Part shown: piece after piece, positions 1 to 9,264 of the stretch
Position numbering within the stretch: position 1 is the stretch's first letter
How the letters are laid out: every line of letters begins with the position of its first letter
Assembly: GCF_000422765.1 (NCBI RefSeq)
Contig: NZ_KE383915.1
Location: forward strand, 59,425 to 123,424
Reading direction: 5' to 3'
Source: Neptunomonas japonica DSM 18939
GTDB lineage: Bacteria; Pseudomonadota; Gammaproteobacteria; Pseudomonadales; Balneatricaceae
Length of the DNA stretch: 64,000 nucleotides
Position numbers and translations under genes: made by a program
Notes under the pieces: model-generated
What the model saw: the letters and a program-made list of their open reading frames with translations, nothing else
What the model was told of the DNA's origin: nothing
Databases searched by the model: none

Positions 1-1562
1 TGCGTTACACCTATAGCCAACTTAAAGAAGTAGTTGACCAAGCAGCACGTGCTTTTCTTGCTATCGGAGTAAAGCGTGGCGACCGTATTGCTATGTGGGC
101 ACCTAACTGCGCTGAGTGGACTATTACTCAGTTTGCTACCGCCAAAGTAGGCGCCATTCTGGTTAACATTAATCCAGCGTATCGCTTGCATGAACTTGAG
201 TACGCCCTCAACCAGTCAGAAGCTCGCTTTATCGTAACGGCCAATACATTTAAAAGTTCCAACTATACAGAGATGCTGTTTGAACTAGCACCTGAGCTTA
301 AAGCATCTGCACAAGGTAAGCTTAAATCTATGAAGCTCCCCTCTCTTGAAGGTGTCATTAACCTGTCTGATGAAAACTTCTCAGGCATGTGGAGCTGGGC
401 TAATTTCACCGCTATGGCAGAAAACGCTAGCGCAGAACAAGTTCAAGAAGTGCAAGGCCAATTGCAGTTTGATGATGCCATCAATATTCAATACACATCT
501 GGTACAACAGGTTTTCCTAAAGGCGCTGCACTGACTCATCACAATATTCTGAATAACGGATATTTTGTGGGTGAAAGCATGAACCTAACTGAAAATGACC
601 GGATGGTTATTCCTGTACCTCTTTATCACTGCTTCGGCATGGTAATGGGTAACCTAGGTTGCATGACTCATGGTTCAGCCATGATTTATCCAGACGAAGC
701 CTTTGACCCAAAAACCGTTCTTGAAACCGTAGCACAAGAAAGAGCAACGGCTTTATACGGCGTACCTACCATGTTTATCTCTGAGCTTGATCACCCAGAA
801 TTTGAGAGCTTTGATCTTAGTACATTGCGCACAGGCATCATGGCAGGCTCCATCTGCCCAGCTGAAGTGATGAAAGCCGTTAATACTAAAATGAACATGA
901 AAGAAGTTCAGATCGCTTACGGCATGACAGAAACCAGCCCTGTTTCTACTCAGACAGCTGCTAATGATCCATTTGATAAGCAGGTAACGACAGTAGGTCG
1001 CACTCAGCCACACCTTGAAACAAAACTGATTGACCCTGCTACCGGCAACATCGTAGGCCGCGGTGAAATTGGCGAGCTTTGTACGCGAGGTTACAGTGTT
1101 ATGCTCAAATACTGGAACAACCAAGAAGCGACTGAGAAGGCAATTGATGCTGGCGGTTGGATGCACACTGAAGATTTGGCAACAATGGATGAAGAAGGTT
1201 ACATTCAAATTGTTGGCCGTATCAAAGACATGGTTATCCGTGGCGGTGAAAACGTTTATCCAAAAGAGATCGAAGAGTTTCTTTATACCCACCCTGATAT
1301 TTCAGACATTCAGGTAACCGGTGTTCCAGATAAAAAATATGGTGAAGAACTGATCGCCTGGATCAAGCTACACCCAAGCGCAGATGCAGATACCGTAACA
1401 GAAGACCAACTACGTGCATTTTGTAAAGGAAAAATCACTCACTTCAAAATCCCACGTTACTTTAAATTTGTAGATGAATTTCCTATGACAGTAACAGGGA
1501 AAATTCAGAAATTTAAAATGCGTGAAATATCTATCGCTGAGCTAGGTTTAGACGACATCTAA
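1..1562 (+). CDS. AMP-forming fatty acyl-CoA synthetase, 5' end outside window
   Basis: ANL-superfamily enzyme that activates a carboxylic acid to its CoA thioester through an acyl-adenylate. The reading frame is open from base 3 (about 30 residues before the first in-frame ATG at 93), so the start lies upstream and about 519 residues are visible. The P-loop-like motif [12 protein letters not shown], the YGMTETSP motif, the hinge region [21 protein letters not shown] and the C-terminal catalytic lysine in [11 protein letters not shown] are all present. The sequence resembles medium/long-chain or methylmalonyl-type acyl-CoA synthetases; substrate is not decidable here. It precedes an AraC regulator and an acyl-CoA dehydrogenase cluster and ends at a strong terminator, so it probably belongs to the same catabolic theme but a different transcript. 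Confidence 0.9.
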   Translation, partial: RYTYSQLKEVVDQAARAFLAIGVKRGDRIAMWAPNCAEWTITQFATAKVGAILVNINPAYRLHELEYALNQSEARFIVTANTFKSSNYTEMLFELAPELKASAQGKLKSMKLPSLEGVINLSDENFSGMWSWANFTAMAENASAEQVQEVQGQLQFDDAINIQYTSGTTGFPKGAALTHHNILNNGYFVGESMNLTENDRMVIPVPLYHCFGMVMGNLGCMTHGSAMIYPDEAFDPKTVLETVAQERATALYGVPTMFISELDHPEFESFDLSTLRTGIMAGSICPAEVMKAVNTKMNMKEVQIAYGMTETSPVSTQTAANDPFDKQVTTVGRTQPHLETKLIDPATGNIVGRGEIGELCTRGYSVMLKYWNNQEATEKAIDAGGWMHTEDLATMDEEGYIQIVGRIKDMVIRGGENVYPKEIEEFLYTHPDISDIQVTGVPDKKYGEELIAWIKLHPSADADTVTEDQLRAFCKGKITHFKIPRYFKFVDEFPMTVTGKIQKFKMREISIAELGLDDI

Positions 1563-1603
1563 AGCCGGTGTTCCGCCCTATTTCAGGACGGGACAAGGTT
1601 AAC

Positions 1604-1640
1604 AAAAAAGGCCAGCTACAAATGTAGTTGGCCTTTTTTA
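1604..1640 (+). terminator. Rho-independent terminator after acyl-CoA synthetase
   Basis: An 11-bp stem (GGCCAGCTACA paired with TGTAGTTGGCC, one G-U pair) with a 2-base loop is flanked by A6 on the left and T6 on the right, so it can work in both directions. It lies between the synthetase and the convergent small gene at 1657-1842. Confidence 0.85.
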
Positions 1641-1656
1641 TAGAATTTCACTACCG

Positions 1657-1842
1657 TTAAGAACTTAGAGAACTCCAGCAATGCGGCACATGCGTTAAAC
1701 GCACGACTGTCTCACACACAACGCACTTGTAGAGCGTATCATTAAAATTATGATGCTCTTCAACTAGATCTAGGTGCGCACTCGTTTGCTGGGTTTGTAT
1801 CAACTTTTCACACTGCTCACAATTCTGCACTTTGCTACTCAC
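1657..1842 (-). CDS. small CxxC/CxxC protein, putative zinc ribbon
   Basis: A 61-residue protein of unknown function. Two CxxC pairs (C8/C11 and C40/C43) are spaced as in small zinc-ribbon or rubredoxin-like folds, which suggests one bound metal. The start is GTG; an AAAAGG ribosome site sits 7 bases upstream, which supports translation. It converges on the upstream synthetase through the shared bidirectional terminator. No signal peptide or membrane segment is visible. The family is not one I recognise by name; function is not inferred beyond metal binding. Confidence 0.55.
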   Translation of the reverse strand: MSSKVQNCEQCEKLIQTQQTSAHLDLVEEHHNFNDTLYKCVVCETVVRLTHVPHCWSSLSS

Positions 1843-2199
1843 TCACATACCTTTTCTAATAATTAATAGTGTTTTATAAACACTCCTTTATCGCAGCGTG
1901 GAACAATAACAACCATTAAATGACTGCTTGTGTAAAACTTCCTTTGCAATGAGACTTGTTCGTTTTAAACAAGCCAACCAATCATATCTCCGCTTTCAGT
2001 GAATGTGAATATAAACTGAATGATAATTCAGTGAGAGTCTTTTTGGTATGGAATTATTTTTGATTGATACAGATCAACAATCTTAGATCGTCATGACTAG
2101 TTTTATTAACCCCGCCAAGGTTAAAAGTAACTGTATGAACGCTCAGAAATCAATGAACTTACCGCATTGATCGATGCGTAATTACAATCCACCACTACC
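1843..2199. other. intergenic region with FNR-type site, no intact gene
   Basis: This 357-base gap contains no convincing intact gene. It holds one FNR/Anr-type palindrome (annotated separately) and, just after it at 2093-2170 on the plus strand, a 25-codon frame whose first residues resemble the beginning of the TIGR02450 family of small proteins. The rest is AT-rich and otherwise featureless to me. Confidence 0.5.
2064..2077. promoter_or_regulatory. FNR/Anr-type binding site
   Basis: TTGAT-ACAG-ATCAA matches the FNR/Anr consensus TTGAT-N4-ATCAA exactly. It is about 220 bases upstream of the small zinc-ribbon gene on the minus strand and 16 bases before a broken short frame on the plus strand, so its present target is unclear. 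A match to the consensus is seen; oxygen control is inferred. Confidence 0.55.
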
Positions 2200-3207
2200 T
2201 CAGCTGCTCTTTTTATCTACATACGCTCTAGGCGTGTAACCCGTCCAAGTTTTAAACGCTCGTGTAAATGAACGTGGTTCGCTAAAGCCTAATAAGCGTG
2301 CTATTTCTGAAACAGGAAGCTTTTGTGAACACAATTTTTCAATCGCCAAGTCACGACGGATATCATCCTTTATCAAAGGATAAGAAGTACCTTCAGTTTT
2401 TAGTTTACGCCGCAATGTTTGGCCGCTGATATTGAACTTAACCGCTAGCTCTTCAAATGAAGGGCACGTCAGAATTTCTGTTTCTTGGTAAAGAAGCACC
2501 GAACGAATACGCGCTTCATAGCTTTTCTCTTCGCCCGGTATTGTAATTAGGTCTGCGGGGGAGTTTTTAAGAAACCGAGATAGATCACGTTGCGTGCGTA
2601 CAGGCGTATTAACTAAGTATTCAGCACTGAAGCAAAACTTTAACTCGGTACGATTAAATTGATGCCTACAAGGAAATAGAAACTTTAACTCCCTAAAGTT
2701 ATCAGGCTTTTCATAGGGGAAATCTACATGAATCAATGGAATTTTTTTACCAATAACCCAACTAGCAAAACGGTGCCAAATAACAAGCCAGAACTCATGA
2801 TAAAAATGATCTGGGTCTAATTCTGGTCGCAAAAATTTTGCTTTAAACTCAACGATATCGCCTCTATTCGTCAGCTGCATCTGAATATCGTCAGTAAACA
2901 GGTTATAGAAATTAACTCCTTGCTCCAAAACTGCCTGCAATGACTCATAGTGCAAAACATGGCAAGCCATTAAAGCAAATACACCCTGCTTACACGGTGT
3001 CTGCGTACATCCTAAAAATTCATCATTCAACTTATCCCACGTTAGTTTTACAAGCTGGGTTACTTGTTCACCATATGCTCTAGCTTCAGGTGTTTGCAAT
3101 AACTCAGGAGCAATACCTATCTCGCTAAGCAACGCATCTATAGAAAGACCTTTCCTCTGGCTACAATTAAGCAACGCTTTTACATAATGTATATCAACAG
3201 TAGCCAT
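2200..3207 (-). CDS. AraC-family regulator with arabinose-binding-like N domain
   Basis: Transcription factor of about 335 residues. The N-terminal two thirds resemble the 'Arabinose_bd' domain (PF12625 type, as in OruR and many regulators of fatty-acid or amino-acid catabolism). The C terminus is an AraC helix-turn-helix pair (PVSEIARLLGFSEPRSFTRA, then FKTWTGYTPRAY). A longer frame to 3282 exists, but the ATG at 3207 follows a GGGGGGAG ribosome site and gives the usual family start (MATVDIHYVKALL). It is divergent from the acyl-CoA dehydrogenase operon at 3491, so it most likely senses a substrate or acyl-CoA of that pathway and controls the operon; this is inferred from position. Confidence 0.85.
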   Translation of the reverse strand: MATVDIHYVKALLNCSQRKGLSIDALLSEIGIAPELLQTPEARAYGEQVTQLVKLTWDKLNDEFLGCTQTPCKQGVFALMACHVLHYESLQAVLEQGVNFYNLFTDDIQMQLTNRGDIVEFKAKFLRPELDPDHFYHEFWLVIWHRFASWVIGKKIPLIHVDFPYEKPDNFRELKFLFPCRHQFNRTELKFCFSAEYLVNTPVRTQRDLSRFLKNSPADLITIPGEEKSYEARIRSVLLYQETEILTCPSFEELAVKFNISGQTLRRKLKTEGTSYPLIKDDIRRDLAIEKLCSQKLPVSEIARLLGFSEPRSFTRAFKTWTGYTPRAYVDKKSS

Positions 3208-3414
3208 ACTCCCCCCTACGACCAAAGCATTATCATGAAACACAAATAGATCAATAACCTTAAACTTAAGGCTTATACTCAACCTAAATGTAACATAATG
3301 TGACTTTTATAGTAAATTAATGTCATTTTATGTCTACGGGTTTTTCACTATATTATCTATTTGTTTGTGCAATTTGTGGATACACTCAATCATTGAGCAG
3401 CGCCAAACGAATAA

Positions 3415-3444
3415 CACTTTCTAATTAAAATAATTCAGAAAGTG
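3415..3444. promoter_or_regulatory. inverted repeat ahead of acyl-CoA dehydrogenase operon
   Basis: CACTTTCT and AGAAAGTG form an 8-bp inverted repeat separated by 14 bases, with an inner AATT/AATT pair. It lies 47 bases upstream of the acyl-CoA dehydrogenase start. Further left, near 3296-3335, ATGTGAC, ATGTCAT and ATGTC recur at short spacing and could be direct-repeat sites for the AraC protein. Role as operator or 5' leader hairpin is not decided by sequence alone. Confidence 0.35.
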
Positions 3445-3490
3445 AAGCCTAGCGCTAACGGGTTTCCTTTTATATAAAGAGAGAGAAGTG

Positions 3491-4648
3491 ATGGATCTTA
3501 CCCTGACTGAAGACCAAGCCATGATTCAGGATATGGCTCGTAAGTTTGCTCAAAGTGAACTATCCCCTGTTGCAGAAAAACTCGATCAAGAAGGTGATCG
3601 TGACCTATTTCTAGCAAACCTTAAACAGCTAGCTGAACTTGGCTTCATGGGCCTTAACATTGATGCTCAATATGGCGGCACAGAGGCAGGCACTGTTGTG
3701 TTCAGCCTCGCAATTACTGAGATTGCTAGAGCCTGTGCATCCACCGCTGCAACTATGTCGGTTAACAATATGGTTGCTGAAGTTATTCAAGCGGTCGCAT
3801 CTGAAGAACAGAAAAACACCTATTTGCCTAGGCTTTGTAGCGGCGAATACCCAGCAGGAGGGTTTTGTTTAACTGAAACAACGGCAGGCTCAGACCCTTC
3901 TAACATGAAGACTACGGCTGTTCTTGATGGCGACGAATGGGTCATCAACGGCGCTAAACAATTTATTACTAGTGGTGATATTGCTGGTGTCTTTGTTGTA
4001 TGGGCAGTCACCGATAGCAGCCTACCGAAAGGCAAAGGTATCTCCTGCTTTTTAGTGGAAAGCACCGCGCCTGGCCTTGAAGTCTCTAAAGCAGAAAAAA
4101 AATTGGGACAACACGCCTCTCCTACCAACGAAGTTCTCTTTACTGACTGCCGCATTCCTAAAAATGCGCTAATGGGCAAACTCAACCAAGGTTTTAAAAT
4201 TGCTGTGGGAGAGCTAGCTGGCGGACGTATCGGTATTGGCTCTGTTGCATTGGGCATTGGCTTAGCAGCTATGGATTATGCGCGTGCTTACACAACAGAG
4301 CGCCAGCAGTTCGGACAGCCTATTTCCAATTTCCAGGGTCTGCAGTGGATGATGGCAGATGCTTATACTGAATTAGAAGCAGCCCGTCTGTTATTAATGA
4401 ACGCTGCTGACAAAAAAGCTAAGGGTCTACCATTTTCAAAAGAAGCCTCGATGGCAAAATTGTTTGCTTCTGAAAAAGCTAACAAAGCCTGCTACACAGG
4501 TTTGCAGCTATTAGGTGGTTACGGCTATATCAAGGATTACCCACTAGAACGCTACACACGTGATGCTCGTATCACGTCACTTTATGAAGGCACCAGCGAA
4601 ATCCAGCGCGTTATCATCTCGCGCGAATTGTTACGCGAAATTAGCTAA
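3491..4648 (+). CDS. acyl-CoA dehydrogenase, short/medium-chain type
   Basis: FAD-dependent oxidation of an acyl-CoA to the trans-2-enoyl-CoA, passing electrons to ETF. The 385-residue length and order N-terminal helical, beta-barrel and C-terminal helical domains are standard. Seen: FCLTETTAGSDPSNMK (FAD/substrate region), QQFGQPISNFQ, and YEGTSEIQ near residues 365-372, whose Glu (about 366) is the catalytic base in the butyryl-CoA dehydrogenase group. An in-frame GTG lies 3 bases earlier, but the ATG with the AGAGAGAAG site is preferred. First gene of a three-gene run with the SDR and second synthetase, gaps of 96 and 92 bases. Confidence 0.93.
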   Translation: MDLTLTEDQAMIQDMARKFAQSELSPVAEKLDQEGDRDLFLANLKQLAELGFMGLNIDAQYGGTEAGTVVFSLAITEIARACASTAATMSVNNMVAEVIQAVASEEQKNTYLPRLCSGEYPAGGFCLTETTAGSDPSNMKTTAVLDGDEWVINGAKQFITSGDIAGVFVVWAVTDSSLPKGKGISCFLVESTAPGLEVSKAEKKLGQHASPTNEVLFTDCRIPKNALMGKLNQGFKIAVGELAGGRIGIGSVALGIGLAAMDYARAYTTERQQFGQPISNFQGLQWMMADAYTELEAARLLLMNAADKKAKGLPFSKEASMAKLFASEKANKACYTGLQLLGGYGYIKDYPLERYTRDARITSLYEGTSEIQRVIISRELLREIS

Positions 4649-4744
4649 AAGTACATATAGGCGAGGGAGCTCTTCACTTTACTGGTTCCCTTAACCCATT
4701 TTCTGTATTGGCCATGAATGCCAACACAAACATAGAGAACAAAT

Positions 4745-5512
4745 ATGGATCTTAATAATAAAGTTGTTGTTGTTACCGGTGGCGCATCGGGCCTTGGTTT
4801 GATCACATGTCAGCAGCTCGTAAAACAAGGTGCCAAAGTTGTTGCGTTTGACCTAAATGAAGACGCAGACAAAGCGCTGGAAACACAGCTAGAAGGAAAA
4901 GCAATTTTTGCTAAAGTTGATGTGACTGACGTGGCATCAACTGAAGCAGGTATCGCAGCAGCCGTTGAAGCTTTCGGTAGCATTGATGTGTGTATCAATT
5001 GCGCAGGTATTGCACCGGGCGGAAAAACAGTTGGTCGCAAAGGCGCCCTTCCTTTGGAGAAATTTTCTCAGGTCATCAACATTAACTTGATCGGTACATT
5101 TAATGTTTTGCGCCTTGCTGCAGAGCAGATGGCAAAAAATGAACCTAATGCTGACGGGGAGCGCGGTGTCATTATTAATACGGCATCAGTAGCAGCCTTT
5201 GATGGGCAAGTGGGCCAATCTGCTTACAGTGCCAGTAAAGCCGGTGTTGTTGGCATGACATTGCCATTAGCTCGAGATCTAGCGCCACTCGGTATCCGCG
5301 TAATGACAATTGCTCCAGGTATTTTTGATACCCCAATGATGAAAGCAATGACAGACGAAGTGCGTGACCCTCTTATCCAAATGGTTCAAAGCCCTAAACG
5401 CTTTGGCGAGCCTGAGGAGTACGCATCGTTAGCGATTCATATCATCAACAACGGATATCTAAACGGAGAAGTCATTCGTCTGGATGGCTCAATTCGTATG
5501 GAACCAAAGTAA
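4745..5512 (+). CDS. SDR dehydrogenase, 3-hydroxyacyl-CoA dehydrogenase type 2-like
   Basis: Classical short-chain dehydrogenase of 255 residues. The cofactor motif TGGASGLG (11-18), the NCAG motif and the catalytic Ser...YSASK set are visible. Overall it resembles the HSD17B10/3-hydroxyacyl-CoA dehydrogenase type 2 group, including the characteristic [11 protein letters not shown] segment, which oxidises 3-hydroxyacyl-CoA with NAD. That would supply the third step of a beta-oxidation spiral started by the acyl-CoA dehydrogenase just upstream; no hydratase or thiolase is encoded beside it, so those must come from elsewhere. Exact substrate (straight, branched or 2-methyl acyl-CoA) is unknown. 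Confidence 0.88.
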   Translation: MDLNNKVVVVTGGASGLGLITCQQLVKQGAKVVAFDLNEDADKALETQLEGKAIFAKVDVTDVASTEAGIAAAVEAFGSIDVCINCAGIAPGGKTVGRKGALPLEKFSQVININLIGTFNVLRLAAEQMAKNEPNADGERGVIINTASVAAFDGQVGQSAYSASKAGVVGMTLPLARDLAPLGIRVMTIAPGIFDTPMMKAMTDEVRDPLIQMVQSPKRFGEPEEYASLAIHIINNGYLNGEVIRLDGSIRMEPK

Positions 5513-5604
5513 CAGAATACGTTAAAGAACCTCCTAGGCCAAGAAAGGCCGGCGTTGTAATACGCATAAAGATATAAATATAAATACAGAGACGAGGTGT
5601 AGCA

Positions 5605-7245
5605 ATGCAAAAACCAACTTATGAAGAATTGGTTAAACAATTCTCCGCGGCCGATATTGATAATCAATTTTCAGGAAGCTTAGAAACTGGTATTAACGTT
5701 TGTGTTGAGATCTGTGATCGTTATGCTGACACGGATAAAATCGCTTTGCGCTATGAGCGAGCAGATGGATCAAGTGGCGAGCTTAGCTTTAAAGAGCTTA
5801 AACGCCGCTCCTCTCAATTTGCTAACTACCTTACGTCACAGGGAATAGGTAAAGGCGATCGCGTTGCCTGCTTATTACCACGCACACCAGAACTACTGAT
5901 CACTGTACTGGGCACATTAAAAGCCGGTGGTGTGTACCAACCATTATTTACAGCATTTGGTTCAGGTGCTATTGAGTACCGCCTTACCAAAGCTGACACT
6001 AAGCTGATTGTAACCAACACTGAGCAATGGCCAAAACTAGCTGACGTTAGTATTTTACCTAAAACATTGATAGTTGCAGATGCTGGCAGCCAGTTTGCTT
6101 CAGATGCTGATGCATTGTTTAGCGTTGCACAAGATGCCCAGTCTGACAACTTTGAACCGGTTCTAATCACGAAAGAAGAACCTTTCCTACAGATGTTCAC
6201 ATCAGGAACAACAGGTAAATCCAAAGGTGTTACAGTGCCTGCTAAAGCCCTGATCTCTTTCTGGAACTACATGAGCTACGCGATAGAAGTACTACCAGAA
6301 GACAGGTACTGGAATGTAGCTGATCCGGGTTGGGCTTACGGATTATATTATGCTGTTGTAGGGCCACTACTACTTGGCTGTACAACGCACTTTAATGAGC
6401 AGGGCTTCACTGCAGATAATACATTTGAGTTTTTGCAAAACTATAAAATTACGAACTTAGCTGCAGCACCAACAGCCTACCGTTTATTAATGGCCAACAC
6501 GGAATTGCGTGCTAACTACGATATCAATCTAAGAGCAGCCAGCAGTGCTGGTGAACCATTGAATCCAGAAGTGGTTTCATGGATGGATGAGATATTCGAC
6601 TGCAAAGTGTGTGATCAATACGGGCAAACAGAAACGGGCATGGTCTCTGCTAACTTCCATGCAGTTACACATGAATACCGTACTGCTTGCATGGGTTACC
6701 CTCTCCCAGGATACCGTATGGTTGCGTTGGATTCAGACCTCAACGAAGTCGGTGCAGGGCAAACAGGAGAACTCGCTATTGATGTTGAGCAATCACCACA
6801 GTTTTTCTTCCAAGGATATACTTGGGAAGAGAAAAACCCTTTCAAAGGTAAGTACTACCTAACCGGTGATATCGTTATCAGTAATGGTGATGGCTCTCAC
6901 TCATACACAGGCCGCGATGACGATATTATCGCCTCAGCAGGGTACCGAATCGGACCTGCCGATGTTGAAAGTACTCTACTAGAGCACCCTGCTGTTACTG
7001 AGAGTGCTGTTGTTGGTAAACCAGACGAAAAAAGAGGCAGCATTGTTAAAGCTTATGTTGTTATCCGCTCTGAATACGAAGAAGGTTCTGAGCTCGTCGA
7101 AGAACTACAGCAGTTTGTTCGTAAGCGCTTATCGACGCATTCATTCCCACGTGAGATCGAGTTTGTAGAAGACCTGCCAAAAACACCAAGCGGAAAACTG
7201 CAACGCTTTTTACTCCGCCAACGTGCCGTTGATGAAGTAGCGTAA
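5605..7245 (+). CDS. AMP-forming acyl-CoA synthetase (acetyl/propionyl/medium-chain-like)
   Basis: A 546-residue ANL enzyme that makes acyl-CoA with ATP. Seen: MFTSGTTGKSKGV (about residue 196), the DQYGQTETG motif, YLTGD, the hinge GRDDDIIASAGYRIGPADVE and the C-terminal catalytic Lys in PKTPSGKLQRF. It is closer in style to acetyl-CoA/medium-chain (ACSM-like) synthetases than to the enzyme at the window start, so the cluster carries two activators of probably different chain length. GAGACGAGGTG before the ATG serves as ribosome site. Last gene of the operon; a 10-bp terminator stem follows. Confidence 0.9.
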   Translation: MQKPTYEELVKQFSAADIDNQFSGSLETGINVCVEICDRYADTDKIALRYERADGSSGELSFKELKRRSSQFANYLTSQGIGKGDRVACLLPRTPELLITVLGTLKAGGVYQPLFTAFGSGAIEYRLTKADTKLIVTNTEQWPKLADVSILPKTLIVADAGSQFASDADALFSVAQDAQSDNFEPVLITKEEPFLQMFTSGTTGKSKGVTVPAKALISFWNYMSYAIEVLPEDRYWNVADPGWAYGLYYAVVGPLLLGCTTHFNEQGFTADNTFEFLQNYKITNLAAAPTAYRLLMANTELRANYDINLRAASSAGEPLNPEVVSWMDEIFDCKVCDQYGQTETGMVSANFHAVTHEYRTACMGYPLPGYRMVALDSDLNEVGAGQTGELAIDVEQSPQFFFQGYTWEEKNPFKGKYYLTGDIVISNGDGSHSYTGRDDDIIASAGYRIGPADVESTLLEHPAVTESAVVGKPDEKRGSIVKAYVVIRSEYEEGSELVEELQQFVRKRLSTHSFPREIEFVEDLPKTPSGKLQRFLLRQRAVDEVA

Positions 7246-7256
7246 TAGTAGCTTGC

Positions 7257-7286
7257 ATAGGGAGTCGGCCGCTGCAGACTCCCTAT
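7257..7286 (+). terminator. hairpin between convergent operons
   Basis: A perfect 10-bp stem (ATAGGGAGTC / GACTCCCTAT) with a 10-base loop lies 11 bases after the synthetase stop. A loose T-rich stretch follows on the plus strand. It separates the acyl-CoA operon from the convergent anti-sigma gene. Confidence 0.7.
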
Positions 7287-7329
7287 TCTAAACACTTTAA
7301 TTTTTAAGCCTGCATTAACAACCCAGAAA

Positions 7330-8058
7330 CTAACTTTCTTGCCACTGTTCCAACTGTAAACACTGCCCTTGATAGACAATTTTTCCGCCTAAGCTAATCT
7401 GTAGTTCGGCACTGTTTTTTATCTTCATCCACGCTTCTTTCGTTAATACGTTATCTGCTGTTAAGGAAGATAAACGCCCTATTTCAAAGCGATTTCCTGT
7501 GTCACGCTCAATAGACCACAGCAGTAATTCATCCTGATTAAACTGGGCGCGTTCTTGCTCAGACTGCGACTGCTCCCACTGCAACCTCAAAACAGACTGA
7601 CCCGGTTTTTTACCTTGGTAAGCCGTTAACACAAAAGCCGTTGTTTGAGGCTGTTCAGGTGTGCTCATCACAGCGAGATAACCCGGCGTATTCTGATGCG
7701 ACACTACAGGCTCTTGTAATTGCTGCCATAGCAATAAACTCACAGCACAGAACATTACAAAAGATACAACACCAGCATAACGCCATATTGAGGCCAACCA
7801 ACTAGAAGGCGATGATACCTGCTCGGTTTGTCTCTCTATGGCCTTCCATACACGCTGAGGAGGGTTTTCATCGGCAACTGAGTGCATTAGCGTAGCCAGG
7901 TGTGCTTGCCATTTATACACGACTTTTTCAAACTCTTGATCATGTTTAATTAAAACCTCCACTCGCTTTTTAACACGACTCGACAAATGCCCTAGCACGT
8001 ACTGTTGCGCTAAGTGTTCCTGAATATCTTTGCGGCGATATCTCATGTATTCAGACAT
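7330..8058 (-). CDS. anti-sigma factor, RskA-like
   Basis: Membrane-anchored anti-sigma factor of 242 residues. The N-terminal helical domain (HLAQQYVLGHLSSRVKKRVE) matches the sigma-binding part of RskA/anti-sigma-K proteins; one membrane segment lies at about 91-112; the outer C-terminal domain has the RskA pattern LLLWSIERDTGNRFEIGRL. The ATG overlaps the end of the sigma gene by 16 bases, which fits coupled translation and one-to-one stoichiometry. It should hold the neighbouring ECF sigma factor inactive until a periplasmic signal releases it. The signal is not evident. Confidence 0.85.
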   Translation of the reverse strand: MSEYMRYRRKDIQEHLAQQYVLGHLSSRVKKRVEVLIKHDQEFEKVVYKWQAHLATLMHSVADENPPQRVWKAIERQTEQVSSPSSWLASIWRYAGVVSFVMFCAVSLLLWQQLQEPVVSHQNTPGYLAVMSTPEQPQTTAFVLTAYQGKKPGQSVLRLQWEQSQSEQERAQFNQDELLLWSIERDTGNRFEIGRLSSLTADNVLTKEAWMKIKNSAELQISLGGKIVYQGQCLQLEQWQES

Positions 8059-8573
8059 GCTTCAAGCTCCTTCATACCACGCCTGATCCACGATTTTAGT
8101 GTCCCTAAAGGCTGCTTAAACTGATCTGATAACTCTTTGTGAGTCAAACCATAAATGTACGAAAGGATAATGGCCTGACGAGGCTCTTGTTTTAGCTTTC
8201 CTAAACAGCGCCGCATGTCATAACTGTCTTGCCAAAGATGATTACTCTCTTGGATTTCTTCAACCCACTCAATATCTTCAAGGCTAAGCGGGTAACGCTT
8301 CATCTGGCGCAGCTTATCCAGCGCCGTATTTCGAGTCACTTGGCATAACCACGGCCACGCCTCCCCCATGGATGGGTTGTGCTGAGCGGCATTTTGCCAA
8401 ATTTTTATATAAGCATCTTGAAGCACATCAGCCGCTAGCTCTTTATCGCCTAGCATCTTAATGAGTAAGCCATAAAGCTTGCTGCTGGTGTGCTCGTATA
8501 GCTTTTTAAAAGCGGGTGAATGCTTGAGCTTCACCTGAGCCATCAGAATATCTACTTCGTGATTCCAGCTCAC
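8043..8573 (-). CDS. ECF sigma factor, SigK-like
   Basis: RNA polymerase sigma factor of 176 residues with region 2 (ELAADVLQDAYIKIWQNA) and region 4 (GLTHKELSDQFKQPLGTLK) and nothing else, as in ECF sigmas of the SigK/RskA-linked group. The chosen start is GTG at 8573, with AAGGA 6 bases upstream; an ATG at 8543 is possible but has no such site. It is encoded between a small lipoprotein gene and its probable anti-sigma partner, all on the minus strand. Confidence 0.88.
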   Translation of the reverse strand: MSWNHEVDILMAQVKLKHSPAFKKLYEHTSSKLYGLLIKMLGDKELAADVLQDAYIKIWQNAAQHNPSMGEAWPWLCQVTRNTALDKLRQMKRYPLSLEDIEWVEEIQESNHLWQDSYDMRRCLGKLKQEPRQAIILSYIYGLTHKELSDQFKQPLGTLKSWIRRGMKELEACLNT

Positions 8574-8628
8574 AGTGTTTCCTTCGTATCAAAAATGGCA
8601 AGTGGGCTATGCCCACTCGCCTATAAAA

Positions 8629-9057
8629 TTACTTTGCTACCGGGACAATATGCCAAACACCTTTAATACCATCACCTGTGGTATCTCCTGGCTTTTTATC
8701 ACCAACCCATAAGTAGAGAGGCTGATTTTTATAACGTACCTGTAATGACCCATCTTTGCGCGCTACAGTTGAGAAGACCTTTGCATCAATCTCAGACTTG
8801 CTCTGCAAAGGTGGCCATTTTTGCTCACATGGCCCGTAACATTTAGAAACACCCTGAGAGTCTTTATCAAAAGTATACAAGGTCATCCCTTGCGTATCTG
8901 CCAATATACTTCCTGCTGATGTCTGCTGTGTAATAACACCCACTTTAGAGGAAGAGTAGCTCTGGCTTTCATCACTGCTTTGGTACGCATTAGCACACCC
9001 TACAACCAACAAACTCATGGATATAATTGCAGCACCGGCCAATTGTTGCTTAATCAT
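8629..9057 (-). CDS. secreted-repeat lipoprotein (COG4315 type)
   Basis: A 142-residue lipoprotein: signal peptide with lipobox LVVGC (Cys about 21), then two copies of the 'secreted repeat of unknown function' (LADTQGMTLYTFDKD and the QPLYLWVGDKKPGDTTGDG half, ending GVWHIVP). AAGGAG precedes the ATG. It reads first in a probable operon with the ECF sigma and anti-sigma genes, a combination that suggests it belongs to the stress regulon it precedes. The biochemical role of the family is not established as far as I know. Confidence 0.8.
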   Translation of the reverse strand: MIKQQLAGAAIISMSLLVVGCANAYQSSDESQSYSSSKVGVITQQTSAGSILADTQGMTLYTFDKDSQGVSKCYGPCEQKWPPLQSKSEIDAKVFSTVARKDGSLQVRYKNQPLYLWVGDKKPGDTTGDGIKGVWHIVPVAK

Positions 9058-9264
9058 TCGTTAACTCCTTCGTATATAAAATATGATCTTCAATATAGAA
9101 ACGAATGAAGGAGTACTTTTGGATGCAAAGTATTTATTTTTATATTGCTGTAACTCGCAAACAATGACAACACAACTCCGACGCTTAGCTAGCATGCAAA
9201 GTCTTTCCCATATACAAAAAGACCCTCATCCTATGGACAAGAGGCTTATAAATAATGGTAAGCG

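Noticed and set aside
753..1292. Minus-strand 179-codon frame
   Set aside because: Antisense shadow of the acyl-CoA synthetase; composition is odd and no motif is present.
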